Shown: piece after piece, positions 23,391 to 36,288 of the stretch
Layout: each line of letters begins with the position of its first letter
Position numbering within the stretch: position 1 is the stretch's first letter
NCBI GenBank assembly: GCA_013397075.1
Contig: VWZS01010169.1
Span: 62,001 to 126,000 of the forward strand
Direction of reading: 5' to 3'
DNA length: 64,000 bases
Source of the DNA: Rhabdornis inornatus
Lineage: Eukaryota > Chordata > Aves > Passeriformes > Rhabdornithidae
Made by a program: the position numbers and the translations under genes
Notes under the pieces: model-generated
Told to the model about the DNA's origin: nothing
The model's database searches: none
What the model saw: the letters and a program-made list of their open reading frames with translations, nothing else

Positions 23391-25360
23391 TCACATAGCA
23401 AAGACCTCCAGACTATGAGAGCCCATTAAAAATACACCACTACCTGCAATTTTTCTTGAGAAAACTGGAAGTCTTCACCTTAAGACCTAAAAGAACACTG
23501 AGGGGACAAGGACAGAATCAGGGGAAAAGGTAAGGACTAGGAAATTTTGGGGTGTTGGAGTGGGATAACAATTTACACTGGTAAGACTTCTCTATGTTAG
23601 AGAATCTTGACTATTAGTCTGTTAAAACATCAATTGGATTAACAATAAATCCTTAGCTCCATAGATACAGTGAATTCTTCCTCGTCCAGTACCAGGACTT
23701 GGAGCATAACAAGAGTGCACAGGGTAGAGATGAAAGAGACCAACTGCCTTAAGGTTTGTGTCCATTAATAAGTTCTTCTCACTCTTAAGATGAAAGACCA
23801 ACAGGATAAGCTTGTTGTTACTAGGAAGTATTAGAATGACTAAAAGAAATAACTATGTGTAACCTTGTTGGTAACTGCAAAGAAGAAACGTGGATATCTC
23901 TGCTAAATAATTGACTCACAAAAAAAAAAATATAGTTGTCTTGACAAATAGTTTTCCACTGCTAGAGTGGGAGAAATTCTTGGAGTGACAGCCAATACCA
24001 AATATTTTTATGTGATGCATAGACAACATTTTTATAGCAGATACTATAGCACACAACACTCAGGAAAATTGCAAAGTGCAATAACAGCAGGCTGTTCAAA
24101 ACTCACAAAGAGAAATTTATATATAATAGGCACTAACAAGCTATAAGTATTAGCTTATTACTATATGCATCAAACAGAATAAAATTCTAGCCCTAGATTT
24201 TTTAATTTTTATGTTTTAAAAATTTATATAAATAGACAAATTATCAGAAAAATAGCCATACAGCATTTATTGCCACTGCCAGAAAATAATGCCACTGCTT
24301 GACAAACAAATGGCTGGAATATTAAATAAAACATGAGACATTGTGGTTATGGTATAGCATAACATGGCATATCCACATAGCATAACTATAGTGGGACAAA
24401 ATTCAGAGATAAGAGTCTGTAGATGTCATGAAAATGACAGAATTATGAGCCAAGACCAGCAGATTTATGGGTTCAGATGAAGTGCACATTGGTTTATTAT
24501 TTTGTTTATGTGATAGACAAACATAAATAATCTCTCGTCTTAATGCCATTTGTTGATTGTTAGTGTCCCTGCTTTGGGTAGGGAAAAGAGATATGGGAAA
24601 TTTGTCTTTGAAGAATCTCTAGAGAGAACTTCCTGGACTGCTCTTTCCAGATCCATGCCATATGAGAAGCCACTAGCAGCCAGAAAGCACAGCTGTGACT
24701 GTCTCACTGGATCCTAATTCTTTTAGATTTAACTTGATGCAAGTAAGCCTCCTATTAACAGTCAAGTTAATTTTTGTAATAGGTCTCAGAGCAGCAAGCT
24801 CAGGAAGCCACAGAGGACTCAATTCCTTGTTTGCCATTCTCCATCTGCCACCTCTTGGGGCAATGTCCATTGAGGAGGAAAAGATTTTCTACCAGGTACA
24901 ACTCCCAGCCCAGCATTTAGAAAACTGTAAAAGACAGAAAGTCTATGAGAATAATGTGATGATTAATTAAAAGAAACTCACTAGCAAAGAGGAAAATGAA
25001 GGAGAAGAGAGAAGGCTTGGTCCCCAGTCTTCCTGCAATTTTTACCCAGTTTAGGGTTTATGAACATGCATCCTCATTCTCTCCTTGGTTTGTTTACACT
25101 TTATGCAGGTCAGGGGAGAATGAACATAGACATAGACTCTGTAGTCAGCTCCTCAGAGGAGTTAAGTGGAAAAATATCTCATTCCTGACCAGAAAGGCTG
25201 AAGAATCTCACTTGTAAGCTAAATACCAAACTGAACATCTTTGTTAAGCTGTAGAATATCCTAAACATGTATGAAAGACTTTCTTCAGCATGTCTTACAA
25301 AATAAATAATTAATTATAAATCAATTAAAACTGATATAATTGTATTTCACATATCTAGCT
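23391..25360. other. Unrecognised AT-rich DNA, no gene seen
   Basis: Chance-length open frames, for example overlapping 65-91-codon frames at 24.67-24.97 kb. No recognised element. Confidence 0.55.
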
Positions 25361-25685
25361 TAAATCTACCCTTTTTTAGTTTAAAAATATCACTTCTTGT
25401 CCTATTGCTACAGGCCCTACTAAAAAGATCGTCCCATCTTTCTTATAAGCCATATTTAGGTACTGAAATGCTGCAATCAGGTTTTCCTGGAGTCTTCTCC
25501 AGAATGAGCATCCCTGACTCTCTAAGTCTGTTCTCATAGGAAAAAATGCTCCAGCCCCCTAAACATTTCCTGGGCCGTCTTCCAGCCCCACTCCTTCAAG
25601 TCCCTGTCTTTCTTGTGTTGAGGGCTCCAGAGCTGAGCAGAGTACTTCAGGTGGGATTTCACCAGATTGGAGCAGACCTGCTAAA
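25361..25685 (-). mobile_element. CR1 LINE, internal 3' UTR/ORF2-end fragment
   Basis: The plus strand reads as the reverse complement of CR1. Landmarks are 'cttgtcctattgctaca' (25397-25413), 'tttcttataagcc', 'ctgttctcatagg' (25528-25540), 'ctttcttgtgttgagggctc' (25608-25627) and 'gcagagtacttcaggtggg' (25637-25655). The terminal 3' end (the usual 'catagaat...ggttgg' block) is missing on the left, so this is an internal piece, and similarity fades by about 25685. Confidence 0.88.
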
Positions 25686-26225
25686 GCAATACTGGCACAG
25701 GATAGGCTACACAACTAAGTAGGTTCAAGGAATATATTTTTTTTTTCGTCTTACTTAGTAAACAAGGATTTGATTTAATGGAGCCTCCCTGAGTTTCTCG
25801 TAAATATTGGTCTATATGGGTTATTCCATCAAATTGATGAACAAAAATTTTGTAAGAAAAGTGTGTTTACTTAAATAAAAATTCTCAGTACAATAAATAG
25901 ATATTTTGCTTACAGTAGAAATCCTTATATTTGTTGACCACACTTTTTAATTTTCATTAATTTATACAATGATTTTAATTAGAATGGTCCAAAAAGGAAA
26001 TACAGCATATTTCTTATTTAGGATCCAAAATACAGTATTTTTGCCAGTACCAAATTATCTCTTTTTCTTTCTATGAAAATGAGGCAAAGCCAAACAGATT
26101 CCATGAAAGAGCAAAAGAAAAGTTTCTAATGAGACATACTCGTATATATATATATACACTTCTACAGCTGAGAAATATCAAAACATTTGCAATTCTTTTC
26201 TTAGAGCAGGCTTTTCAATACTCAA
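25686..26225. other. AT-rich DNA with a short TA tract
   Basis: A short (TA)n run at 26142-26156 and a T run at 25738-25746. No gene or recognised element. Confidence 0.55.
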
Positions 26226-26257
26226 TATATAAGAAGAATACATATTCTTCTTATATA
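26226..26257. repeat. Perfect inverted repeat, 14-bp arms, 4-nt loop
   Basis: Left arm 'tatataagaagaat' (26226-26239), loop 'acat' (26240-26243) and right arm 'attcttcttatata' (26244-26257) are exact reverse complements. It would form a strong stem or cruciform. The arms are partly purine/pyrimidine-biased, not simple TA, so this is not just a TA microsatellite. No flanking target duplication recognised. Confidence 0.95.
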
Positions 26258-29200
26258 AAGATGAGAAGGGAAACAACAAGCAGCATCTAAAACACAAAGA
26301 ACAGATTCCAATTGATGACCAGCAATGTAAGACTGAGAGAGAAGTTCCAATCTACTGTAGAGACAAGGAGAGGGAAAAAACCCCAACCATCTTTAAAAGG
26401 GCATCCAAATCCATTTTCCCCACCCTCTGAAGCAGACAGGTGGTCCTGGATAGTAACAAGATGTGGCTCAGAAAGCTGAGATTGTCACCACCATTGACAG
26501 GGCCCCTGTGCAGTCATTGACAAGGCAACAATTAATCAGTGAACTCCTTTCCCAGTGTATTAATTAAGGACTATGCTTTATAGATTCTACTTCTCTTACC
26601 TATATAGGGACCTGGAACAGCTGACTCAGATCAGGCAAAATCACCACTAGGCTGTGAGAGCTTCCTGCCTCTCTCAGCAGATACAGAATATCTCTCCAGA
26701 TTTTCTTATCACATGTCCCAGGATCTCCAGACTGGAGGAGCCTCCAGTCTTTGGGCATCAATGTGCTATGAAAATACAAAGATTAAATGCTCTATTTGCT
26801 GCTTCAGTAGTTTACAACTTTCACACACAGCAAACAAGATATCATGCTAAGCAATAGAGGTTACTCTAAAAGTTTATACAAATGACCAAGGACACTTTTT
26901 TTTTAACCAAGTAATTCATAACACTTCTATGTCATTATATCCTGATATTTTATCAACAATTCAAAGATAACTTCTGGCCAACACCACCCAGCTACATTGA
27001 CTGACCAACAGAAGGCACAAACACATCCTCAGACTAAAAAACTACTCACTCTTTAAGTGTGAATCTATCTTATTCACAGTAACAGGATTGTGTCTGAGGG
27101 ATAGCAGAAACAGCTAGGTTTACCTCCTTTGACTGGGATGTTTTCATTTGTGATGAGTAAAAACACACAATTACCTAGAGAAGGCAGGAAATTTAAAAAC
27201 TGTTGTAGGTATTTTGAGAGGAAATATCTTTTTTCACAGGCTATGCTTTATAGACAGTGATTTGCTTAGAAATATTTCTTGCAGTGAAGTTTTACAGCCA
27301 CAGCTTAGGCAGTACTTCTGTTGATAAATGGTTAAGAGCTATTTTCCCATAAATTAGTGAGAGAAAACCCGTAAAATTTGTCATCAGGCTTCAAAAGTGT
27401 GCTATTTTCAAACAGTACAAATTGTGACTGGCTCAGCACCATATGGTATTTAATTTTCTGTGATGTATGCATGCGCACAAATTGCATTTAGGTAACTGGG
27501 ATGCTGTCAGTCTGAAGATAATTCTGCACACACACTAACAGGTAGAAAGCAAAGGTCTCTGACAATATCTGAATCATTTCAAAAGATGGACTCTTTATTC
27601 ATGCACCATTTAAGTAAACATGAAGAAACGTTAGGAGCTAGTTCCCTGGCTAGATCTGAGATTTTATTTCTTAACCATGGCTCAATGCAAAAAAGAAATG
27701 CTCAAAATAAATATATGTGATTTTAAAAACCATTTTTCTAGATTTTTGTTATATACAGCCTTCATGGAAACCTGATAAGTTGCTTCCACTAAGTACAATG
27801 AGTATATTGTACCTTGACATATTAACATCACACAATGTAGACTAATTTTAAAAAAATCTATGAGACATTTTTCTACTTTAGATATTATTATTCTGAAACT
27901 ATTTGTGCTGTATTTCCTTTCTTTTGCTCTTTGAAAGTTTTGAGAAGTAAAACACAGTAGCCAGAACTCAAGCTGGGCTATGAAGGCATCACTGCCTTCT
28001 CTACAATTACACCCTCATGTACTAACTAAGTGTCAACTTGACCTGAGGGACAACATTTACATGTGGATATAGGAACTGACTTCATTACTTCTATTTACTT
28101 TAAAACCCCCTTTCTGTTTACTTTATTCCTTAATAATGATTTGAGACTAGCCAGTTAAAAGTGCTCTCTGAATCATGTTTTAGAAGTAACAGTTTTCTTT
28201 CAGATAATTCATATTGGCCTAGTCATCCAGAAATCATTACTGTGAGAAAATTACTCAGCTGACTTGAGAGGGAGGATCATGAATGACATGGGGCAATGTC
28301 AGTTGATTTGTGATTGCCTCTTTCACCTACTTAACACTCAATCGTTCAATCACAAAATAAATGCCAGGAAGACAATCAGAATTTGGTTAGAAAAAAAAAA
28401 TTAGACATGAATATTTGTGTACTATAGTGATATAATGGAGAGGACACAAGTGCAGGGGAAAAAGTCTTACCAGATGACTGATAATGAGATGCTCTACTTT
28501 GTACTTGAGACAGCTAGGAAGGAAGGGAACTTTGAAGTGTAGTATTGACACTTGTATTAGAAGCTGTGAGCCAGACAAAAAAAAAAAGTTCTGAAGTCAG
28601 CTAACAAAACAAATCAAACTTGCTTCATAACATTCTTGCAGAGGTTGAAATAAGAATTCTGTTCTGATGTACACAACACATGGAGATATAAAGGAGAACT
28701 AAGGAAAAAATAATTTTTCAAAAGTTGAATATATTTTTTTTAACTTATATTCCCCATTTTATGGTGAAGGTTTTCATCTGGAATCCCTTGGCAGGTTTAG
28801 GGATTGAGGGATTTATGGGGCAGCTATACTTGAACTAACATGGTTGTACACAGAGACAGAACAAATGTCAGCCACTCACCAGAACAAGGTGGTATTCACC
28901 TAAGAGTTCAAATGAATTCAGTGATGAAATATATAAATTACTAAATCTAGAAAGTAGCCTCTCACTTGAAGCTCAATAAACAAATGCTGGTTGATAGCAT
29001 TTTAATTTAATAATCTTAATTTTTTAAAAATAATTTTAAAAATCCTTTCATATTAAGCATATCAGTAAAGAGAATTGGAAAGGATAAATGTACTGAATCT
29101 CTTTGTTAATACTTTGGTGAAAATGAAATCCAGAGACTTCTGTGAAGAGAATTTCTGCCCCCAAAGTCAATAATCACAGAGACAGAAATGATTAAGTACA
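26258..29200. other. Unrecognised AT-rich DNA, no gene seen
   Basis: Only chance-length open frames. No recognised repeat family. Confidence 0.55.
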
Positions 29201-29204
29201 CGTA

Positions 29205-29700
29205 GCCTGTCTGGATTTCCAAAAATTTTCACAATGATCTTTATTGCAAAATCTTGAAGAAAACAATGAGCCATTGCATCAGTGCAGGGGGATTCTTTCA
29301 TGGCTGAAGATAATGAATGAATGGTTGAGAGAGCAGAAATGGAAACGGGAGTGAAATGTTAATTCCTGTGGTGTGGGGAGATCAGTAGTGGAATTGTGTG
29401 CTGTTCAATATCTTCATAAATAGCCCAGTAATGATGTTGAAGAAGTACCTGTGCTCCTGATGATGCAAAGTAATTCAAGATACTAATGATGATGGCAGAC
29501 TGTGAAGGGCCTACTAAGTAACTGGATATTCTAATAAAAGATAAAATACAGTGCAGGTAGGTGAAAATTGATACACACAGGGAAAAGCAACATCAGATTC
29601 ATATACAAAATGAGAAGATCTCAGATGACCAATGTCACACAGAAGCAATTTTGGGATATTGTAGGCCATTCTATAAAAGCTATCAGGTTAAATGCTGGAT
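29205..29700 (+). mobile_element. Old CR1 LINE fragment (ORF2, reverse transcriptase C-terminal part)
   Basis: The plus strand carries a degraded CR1 ORF2. It begins with 'gcctgtctggatttccaaaaa', the position where CR1 encodes LDFxKAFD-type residues. 'ctgttcaatatcttcataaa' (29401-29420) follows, where CR1 encodes LFNIFINDL, then 'gatgatgcaaagtaattcaa' (29459-29478), where it encodes ADDTKL. 'gcagactgtgaagggcctac' (29495-29514) and 'cagattcatatacaaaatga' (29594-29613) complete the series. Order and spacing agree with the family, but the frame is shattered. It is more diverged than the minus-strand CR1 copies and in the opposite orientation. Confidence 0.75.
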
Positions 29701-32700
29701 GATATTACATACATAAATAAATAGGTAAATAAATAATGTCAGCAATGTTCTTGTTATCGCAAATAGTTCTCCTGGCAAAGGATTCTGTGAATGTAAATGA
29801 TTTCTCTGAGTTAAAAGGTTGACCAGAGAGTTTCTTGCAAGTGACATACATAGGAGGTCACCAAGAGAAACTGCAAGAGTCTCAGGAATCCTCCACAGCT
29901 GAAAGTGTGTTAGGGACAATTACCATATGTTTGTTTTCCTCTTACTCTTCCTCAGTGTCCTCTTCCTGGACACTTATTTATCTCACTAGATCTTTGATGT
30001 GAATCAGAATGTAATACATATATGTTACTTTATTTTATAACCTATTAAGAAAAAATTAGAATAGCAACACTGTAAAACAAAATCACATGGCACTCTATAT
30101 AGCACATTTAGGAAAAAAAAAATCCCTCAGGTTTTCTCTACTGCCTATGTGACTCTACTGCCTATAACTGACTGCCTATCCTTTGAAGACCTGCTTCTGT
30201 TTTAGGTGTAGCATGCAAAATAATTTTGGATGTCTCTGACACATTAACTTTTGTTAAGAAAATACGCAACAGCAAATCTGAGAATTTAAGGGATAGATGG
30301 GGTTTTTTTAAGAGGCTCAAGTGATAGAGGACAACATCTCTTCTCTTAAAAACACAGGTAACAGAAAATTCAAATGAGGCTCAGCTAAGAGTGCAACAGG
30401 CTAAAATAATCTTGAGTAAATGATCCTTTATTTGTTGTAGATGAAGTCCTATTTTAAATGATCATGGATCATCTTTTAAAAAAAGTGTGTCTTAAATCCC
30501 CTGACTAAACAGCCCTTCCACTAAAAATTACATTGCGTCAACAATAACATTGATTTAAACATTCTCAGAGGTCACTGTGCCGACGACTAAGTAAAGCCTA
30601 AGTTCATACTTTTCTCTGATGTGTATTGCAAAATATATCGTCAGCATTTTATTCTCTAAAATATATTGGAGACCAAAGGCTAATGTCAGAAAGAAATATC
30701 AGATTATATAGATCAATATCAAGGCAACAATAGAGGCATTGCTTTTTAAAAATTATTTTCTCTTGACATAGCTCTTTTTTTTGTGACTAGTGCAAAAAGA
30801 AAAATAAATGGAATATACTCTATCCTAAATACCGTCCTTAAAAGCAGATTCATGGGCTATTTCATTTTCCAGATTTCAGAGATGGTGTCTCAGCTTCCAT
30901 TTGCCTCTTGGTTTTCCTTTTAGATTATTTTAAACGTACATAAATATGAGCAAAAATAACTAAACCTACACAGTCTGTTCATAGATATTTGTAAAATAAC
31001 TTCCCATTAATAAAATTGACAATATTCTTTAACAACATGCTGTATTTATCAAAGGCACAAAGCCTCACATACTCTAGAGTTTGTCACTAAAGACATACAC
31101 AGGGATCTTTAAACATTATCCTGGTAGTGAACAAGATTATATTCCAACGAAAAAGTCACAAAGTTCAAATTCAACAAAGACAATTTTAGACATAGGCCTC
31201 CTAGGTTTGAATTTAAGGGACAACTCAGAATAACAAAAGTCACACCTCTACCAATTCTGTTTAATTATATCTAATTACCAAGGGGATCTTGGACTAAGTG
31301 TGTCTGATGAAGCTATTGTGCTTTGAGTTTAATAGCTCTACTTTAAATGTTATATCCTTGGTCACAATCTGGCTTCCTGATATATAAAGAGGACAGCACA
31401 ACATGTTGTCAAAAGCAACCATAGCCCACACAAAGCAAAGATTTGTTGTTTTATTTGAAAACCTGTCAGTGTGTGAAAGTCAAGAGATAAATGAAGAATA
31501 CCTAGAAAATATTCTTATCTTTATCTCAGAGAAATGCTGAGGATTCGAAACAAAAGAAAAAAAGATTTCCAAATCCATTTGAATGCATTGGGGAAAGCTA
31601 ATGTGAAGAGGACCTCAAGTATCTCTCTTATTGCACACAGTGGACAAGAAAGTCCTGAAAGTATTAATTCATTTTATTAGAAACCAATTGAAAATATTTC
31701 ACTTAGAATGAACTCCTAATACTTAGGAACTGCTATAGTCCACAAAAAGTATTGGGTTTCATCAAAATCAGGTCCTTTTCTTATCTACACCTAGGAAAAG
31801 AGCAGATAAGACATGTAAAAAAGCTGAAGGAGGGAAATAAGTGCCAGCTTCAGAAATACCAAGAATAGCGTTTTCATGTTTAGAGCTCCTGCTAAAAACA
31901 GCCTTACTAGAAAATAGTGAAGGAATTTCAATTAGAATTCACAAGAAAAAGTGTCATAAAATCATCACCAAGTCAAACATATGGGTTAACAGTTTCATCA
32001 AAATTAGGAAGAGAAAATGGCAGATAAGAAAATCTGTATTAACAAGCATTCACAAGAGAATATCAGGTTTATCTTGCGATAGCATCATTCTATCTGTACA
32101 ATAGCTGATATACAGTACCAACAAGTTGATAAAAACATTTCCATTGAGAACAAGGACAGGTCCTGGCAAGCCAGATTACAGAATCAATCAGATGAATTGA
32201 GCAATTTCAAACCTTATACAGTAGCTGCAAGATGATACATTTACCTCTTGCAGTAAACTGAAATAGGGGATGTTTTAATAAAAGAGCAAAGAAACACTTG
32301 CAGATATTTTGAACAGCAACGTGATGAGGTGATGATGGCTGTGCCAGCCCCAGATGAACAGAGACACTGAGGAAAATGATGAGAGGGACACAATGATGAT
32401 ATACTCAATTTATTCTGAAAAGATGCCACCCATGACAAAAGCATTCAAACACATAGGACACCTATATTATTCAAATCACTTAATGAACATATTAAAGCTG
32501 CAGCCGACAGGAAAGCCCACACAGAAGTGTGTAGATCCTTGAGAATTTGTTGTACAGTACTGTGCAAGAAAAACAGGTTTAACTGCTCATCTAAAATATT
32601 TGGTTTGTGATACCACAGCTTTGCAACAGTCATGAAAGAAAAAAAGTTTGCAGAAAATAAAGACAACACTCTGCCATGTCTCTGTTGATAAAATCTGATC

Positions 32701-34490
32701 ACTTTTTGCCAATAATAACTACTTTTTATGGAAATCACCAGAAAAATAAATCTTGAGATAAGTAGATGTGCTCTAGTGTGACTCAGCATACAGAACAATT
32801 TCTGCATAAAACCTTCATAGTTTCTTTTGGCCAAGTGCACAAAATAGCTGAAGGTTTCTTCTTACTATTTTGTCTGATTGGTTGTTGTTTGTTTGTTTTT
32901 GATTTTGTTTTTGCTTTGACACATAATACCCATTTTAGGATTTTTTTTCCACTTTCCAAAATTTTAGTCTCCTCCTGACATGTCAGTCCATTTACCACAC
33001 TGCTAAACAGAGTGCTCTGTCTTCAACACATGGCATCCCAAAATAGGTATTGAGTGATCTCCTTGTGCAAGCAGAGAAATGCTTGGATTATTATTTTAGA
33101 ACAAGAACATCCAGCCTAATGAAATGACTTAAAGACTGCTCAGATGGTACAACCTATGCTTTGCAATATAGCTGCATCAGAGAGTAGAAATATTCTAACT
33201 CATTTAAACCTGAGAAATTAAAGAAGATCGGTAGAAAACACTGTCCTGCGTGATCACTAGGTCATAGAAGATGGCTTTTGCCCTCTAATTCTTGTGACTC
33301 ACTGACTCCAAAGAGTTTATGATGGGTTAATGCACTTATAATAAAGATTGAAATGGTAATATGGCCAGACAGCAAAGCAATAGTCTCTTTCGTCCTGAAG
33401 ATTAAACACATGTGGAAACTACATACACAATCGAAGGGTATGTGAAAGGTACACATCTACAAACTGGCAGCTGAGACTGGGACAAATTAGAAGAGTAAGA
33501 AATACACTAGAAGTGCTTGTGTCTGAGAAATGAGATGATTAGGTGAGACTTGTGAAGTAATATTAGGAGCATATGAGGAAAATCAAGAGTTAGATGTGCT
33601 TGCCAGGCTAGTGTGGAGGGCTGCTGGACATCTGGAGCTGTTTGGCTGTGCTATCTACCTTTGACTGACACAAAGAGCTATTAATGATAATGCTGCCTTA
33701 ATATGATAAGCCACCCATGTCTCAGGCTAGATAGATAAGACATTGGCAAGCTGCTTAACAGAATGTTTTCTAGGAACATAGAAAAGAAATCCAGTATATT
33801 GCCCTGTATTTTCTTTAAAAATAGCTACAAGAAATCACCAGAATACTACTGTTAGGATAAAAGTCTTACATTATTTAGGTGTTGAATTTTCTGCACTGTG
33901 GTACTGTTAAAAGTTATTACTCTCTGCCATATAACAGAAATCTATGGTCCAAAATTAAATAGCCTCAATGTCACCATGACTTCACACAGTGAAGGTATGA
34001 CATTTGAAAGCAGTCTCTCTCCCTTTTTTCTGCTGGCAAGTCTGTGGCAATAGGGAGATTCTACAATGTGCAGATATAATAATTTTTAAAAACCCAAACA
34101 ACAAAATACAGCTTCATCCTTCTTGAAGGGCTTATTAGTTTATTTAATAACAGTAGGACAATCTAACCAACAGAACACAGAACTGTGATTCCAGATGCAT
34201 GGTCCATTCTTCTTTCCTTTGGGCTAAGGGGATGGGTTTCCATCAGTGACCACAAGCCAGTATTTTCAAAAGTGCTTGATGTCTTTTTCTCTAAGGCATA
34301 ATTTGGGATATTTTATGGCCTTAATTAGTACAAAAAATAGTTATATTTTCAAATACTTTATAAGGAATTGAAAATACAAACTTTCCACAGCCAAACAAAA
34401 ATAGTATGTCTGTCTCTAGATGCATATATTGAGGTGGAAAAAGACAAGAGGACAGAAGATAAGAAAAAATAGATACTGTCTGAGATGGGG
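29701..34490. other. Unrecognised AT-rich DNA, no gene seen
   Basis: Holds a short TAAA-rich patch (29702-29737), an imperfect duplication of 'gactctactgcctat' near 30150-30165, and a T/G-rich patch near 32878-32915. Overlapping open frames of up to 131 codons at 32.4-32.8 kb have no known domain. Confidence 0.5.
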
Positions 34491-34628
34491 GAGAGGAGAG
34501 GAGAGGAGAGGAGAGGANNNNNNNNNNNNNNNNNNNNNNNNNNNNNNNNNNNNNNNNNNNNNNNNNNNNNNNNNNNNNNNNNNNNNNNNNNNNNNNNNNN
34601 NNNNNNNNAGGAGAGGAGAGGAGAGGAG
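34491..34628. repeat. (GAGGA)n polypurine tract with a 91-base assembly gap
   Basis: Pure pentamer units flank Ns at 34518-34608. All known bases of the tract are purines on the plus strand, so the tract can form triplex-like structures and is difficult to sequence, which explains the gap. True length is unknown; the 91 Ns look like an estimate. Confidence 0.97.
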
Positions 34629-35357
34629 GCAGGAATGGGACAGTGCTTCAGGGTCTGTTGCAAACAGTATACAGAAAAATATTTAGAGGTGGTTGAGAAG
34701 TAGAGGCGTCAGACAATTAAAGATGTCTCCAGTAACAGTCATTTGAATTTTAAGAGAGAGTATCTGTAGGCAGTTAGGTAAGGAGATGTCATGGAAAAGA
34801 GTGTGAAAGAGTTAAGGATAAAAGGAATTGGTGAGGATGGATCTATCTGTGAATTTCATGAACACAAGTTTGCTGCCATTTTAAGCACCAAGCGCTCCAC
34901 TCAACCATACCTTGAGATCAAGTTCCTCTAAAAGTAGGTATCTAAGCCTATATGAGGGCATTATTTCACACAGAAAGAATTCAAGCTATTCTTGCAAAGA
35001 CAGGCAGCTCAATATTTGAGATATCTTCTTCTGCAAGAAGATCTGTTTTCTTAGACGGATGGACTTGGAATACAAATATTAGTACAATGTTTCTTGTAAC
35101 ACCTATATGTGGAAGTTTACAATAGCCCTGAGGTGATGGCCCTGCTTCAAAATCCATGTGTGATGTCAATTAAGAACTAGTGCATGGACTGGAGAAGCTG
35201 CTTCCCTGTATTTTCCTAGGAGACTGAGCTGTGTAAAATTATCTTGGATGAGTGTTTCATGGGACTTTCCATGTCTGCTCCTGTTGGGAAGGCAGGTTCC
35301 TTCAGTGAGCTGAGGCTTCAGCCATGAAGGTCACACAACAAAATAGAGGTGAACAAA
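34629..35357. other. Unrecognised DNA, no gene seen
   Basis: No recognised repeat or coding frame between the pentamer tract and the nested element cluster. Confidence 0.55.
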
Positions 35358-35394
35358 CTATTTCAGTTGGAAGAGTCCTACAACAGCCATCGAC
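35358..35394 (-). mobile_element. Older CR1, 3' terminal piece (outer element of nest)
   Basis: 'atttcagttggaagagtcct' (35360-35379) and 'acaacagccatcgac' match the reverse complement of the 3' end of a CR1 subfamily whose next segment resumes at 36490. The two parts fit together in order, which shows that the CR1 starting at 35395 inserted into this one. Confidence 0.78.
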
Positions 35395-35683
35395 TCACAG
35401 AATCATAGAATGGCCTGGGTTGGAAGGGACTTTAAAGATCTTCTAGTTCCAATCACCGTGCCATGGGCAGGGACACCTTCCACTATACCAGGTTACTCAA
35501 AGCCTTGTCCAGCATGGTCTTGAACATTACCAGGCATGGAGCATCCACAACTTCTCTGGGCAACCTGTTCCACTGCCTCACCAGCCTCACACTAAAGAAT
35601 TTCTAACATTTCATCTAAACATAGTCTCTCTTGGTTTAAAGCTATTTCCCCTTGTCCTATCACTACATGTCCTTTTAAAAAGT
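35395..35683 (-). mobile_element. Inner CR1 LINE, 3' end (left part)
   Basis: Begins with the CR1 3' terminus 'cacagaatcatagaatgg', followed by 'ctgggttggaagggacttt', 'gccatgggcagggacacctt' (35461-35480), 'gggcaacctgttccactgcc' and 'cttgtcctatcactacatg'. At 35683 it is interrupted by an LTR and resumes at 36289. Both parts are minus strand. It is the better-preserved of the two CR1s in this nest. Confidence 0.92.
35679..35683. repeat. Target-site duplication, left copy (AAAGT)
   Basis: AAAGT here is repeated at 36289-36293 on the other side of the LTR. Removing the LTR and one copy restores a continuous CR1 sequence ('ttttaaaaagt' then 'ctctccagctttcttg'). Confidence 0.9.
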
Positions 35684-36288
35684 TGTCCTGGGGTGACGTT
35701 GTGGTGCTTGTATCCCCAATCGTGTGTTCTGTTTGTGCTTCGTGTTGTGTTCTGTGCTTTCAGGGCTGGCTCTGAGGGTGAGGGTTTGTTTTGTCTTGTT
35801 GTCGGCCGGCTCACCTCCCCCACGGTCTGTGTTTAGGAAAGGCTTTGCTTGCTTTGCTTGCTTGCTTTGCTTGCTTTGTTTGCTTGCTTCTACTTTTTGC
35901 TTTTGCCTAAATAAAATCATACCATCTGAACCTGTTCCGGACGGGGACCTGGGAAACACCACGAAACACCGGGAGTCTGCATTTTGTGATCAGCAGCAGT
36001 CATCCCCAGCGCCGGAGACCAACAACTGGGCGACCACTCGCAGGAGAGACTTTCTGAATTTGTCATCCTTTCAGAGCGGTGAAGGAGTTTTTTTTTGTCA
36101 TCTGGTGTTGTTCAGTTTTTTTGTGTGTGTGCTGGGGAGTGGTTTCCTTGTTAAATAAACAGGTTTTTTTCCACTTCTCTCCAAGAAAATTCTTCCCGAA
36201 CCCGGTGGTGGGGGGAGGAGTCGTGGGGGTTTGCTCCCTGGGGGCTCCTTCCGGAGGTCTTCCCCCAAATTTGCCCTAAACCAGTACA
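35684..36288 (+). mobile_element. Solo LTR of an endogenous retrovirus, 605 bp
   Basis: Starts TGTCCTGGGG and ends CCAGTACA, with the canonical TG...CA ends and a perfect 5-bp duplication AAAGT on both sides. A 5-bp duplication is typical of ERVL-type integrases, but I do not assign the family. Two AATAAA signals lie inside (35910-35915 and 36154-36159). A CTTTG/CTTG-rich tract occupies 35842-35890. There are no internal viral genes, so it is a solo LTR left by LTR-LTR recombination. It keeps many CpGs (for example 'gtcggccggc'), unlike the surrounding DNA, so it is probably young. A 144-codon frame inside (35724-36158) is a by-product of composition. Confidence 0.93.
36154..36159 (+). promoter_or_regulatory. 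Polyadenylation signal AATAAA in solo LTR
   Basis: AATAAA in 'ttaaataaacagg', followed by a T-run and a GT-rich stretch, the expected layout of an LTR R/U5 processing site. A second AATAAA lies at 35910-35915. Function is inferred from sequence only. Confidence 0.55.

Noticed and set aside
22882..23394. 170-codon minus-strand frame with a splice-like acceptor
   Set aside because: No recognised domain, an implausible 10-base exon between the acceptor-like and donor-like motifs, and local GC enrichment that lengthens open frames by chance.
32445..32840. 131-codon minus-strand frame as a transposase remnant
   Set aside because: No catalytic motif, no terminal inverted repeats and no family resemblance that I can defend.
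35724..36158. 144-codon open frame
   Set aside because: Lies entirely inside the solo LTR; retroviral LTRs of this type do not encode proteins, and the Cys/Leu/Phe-rich run comes from the CTTTG/CTTG tract.
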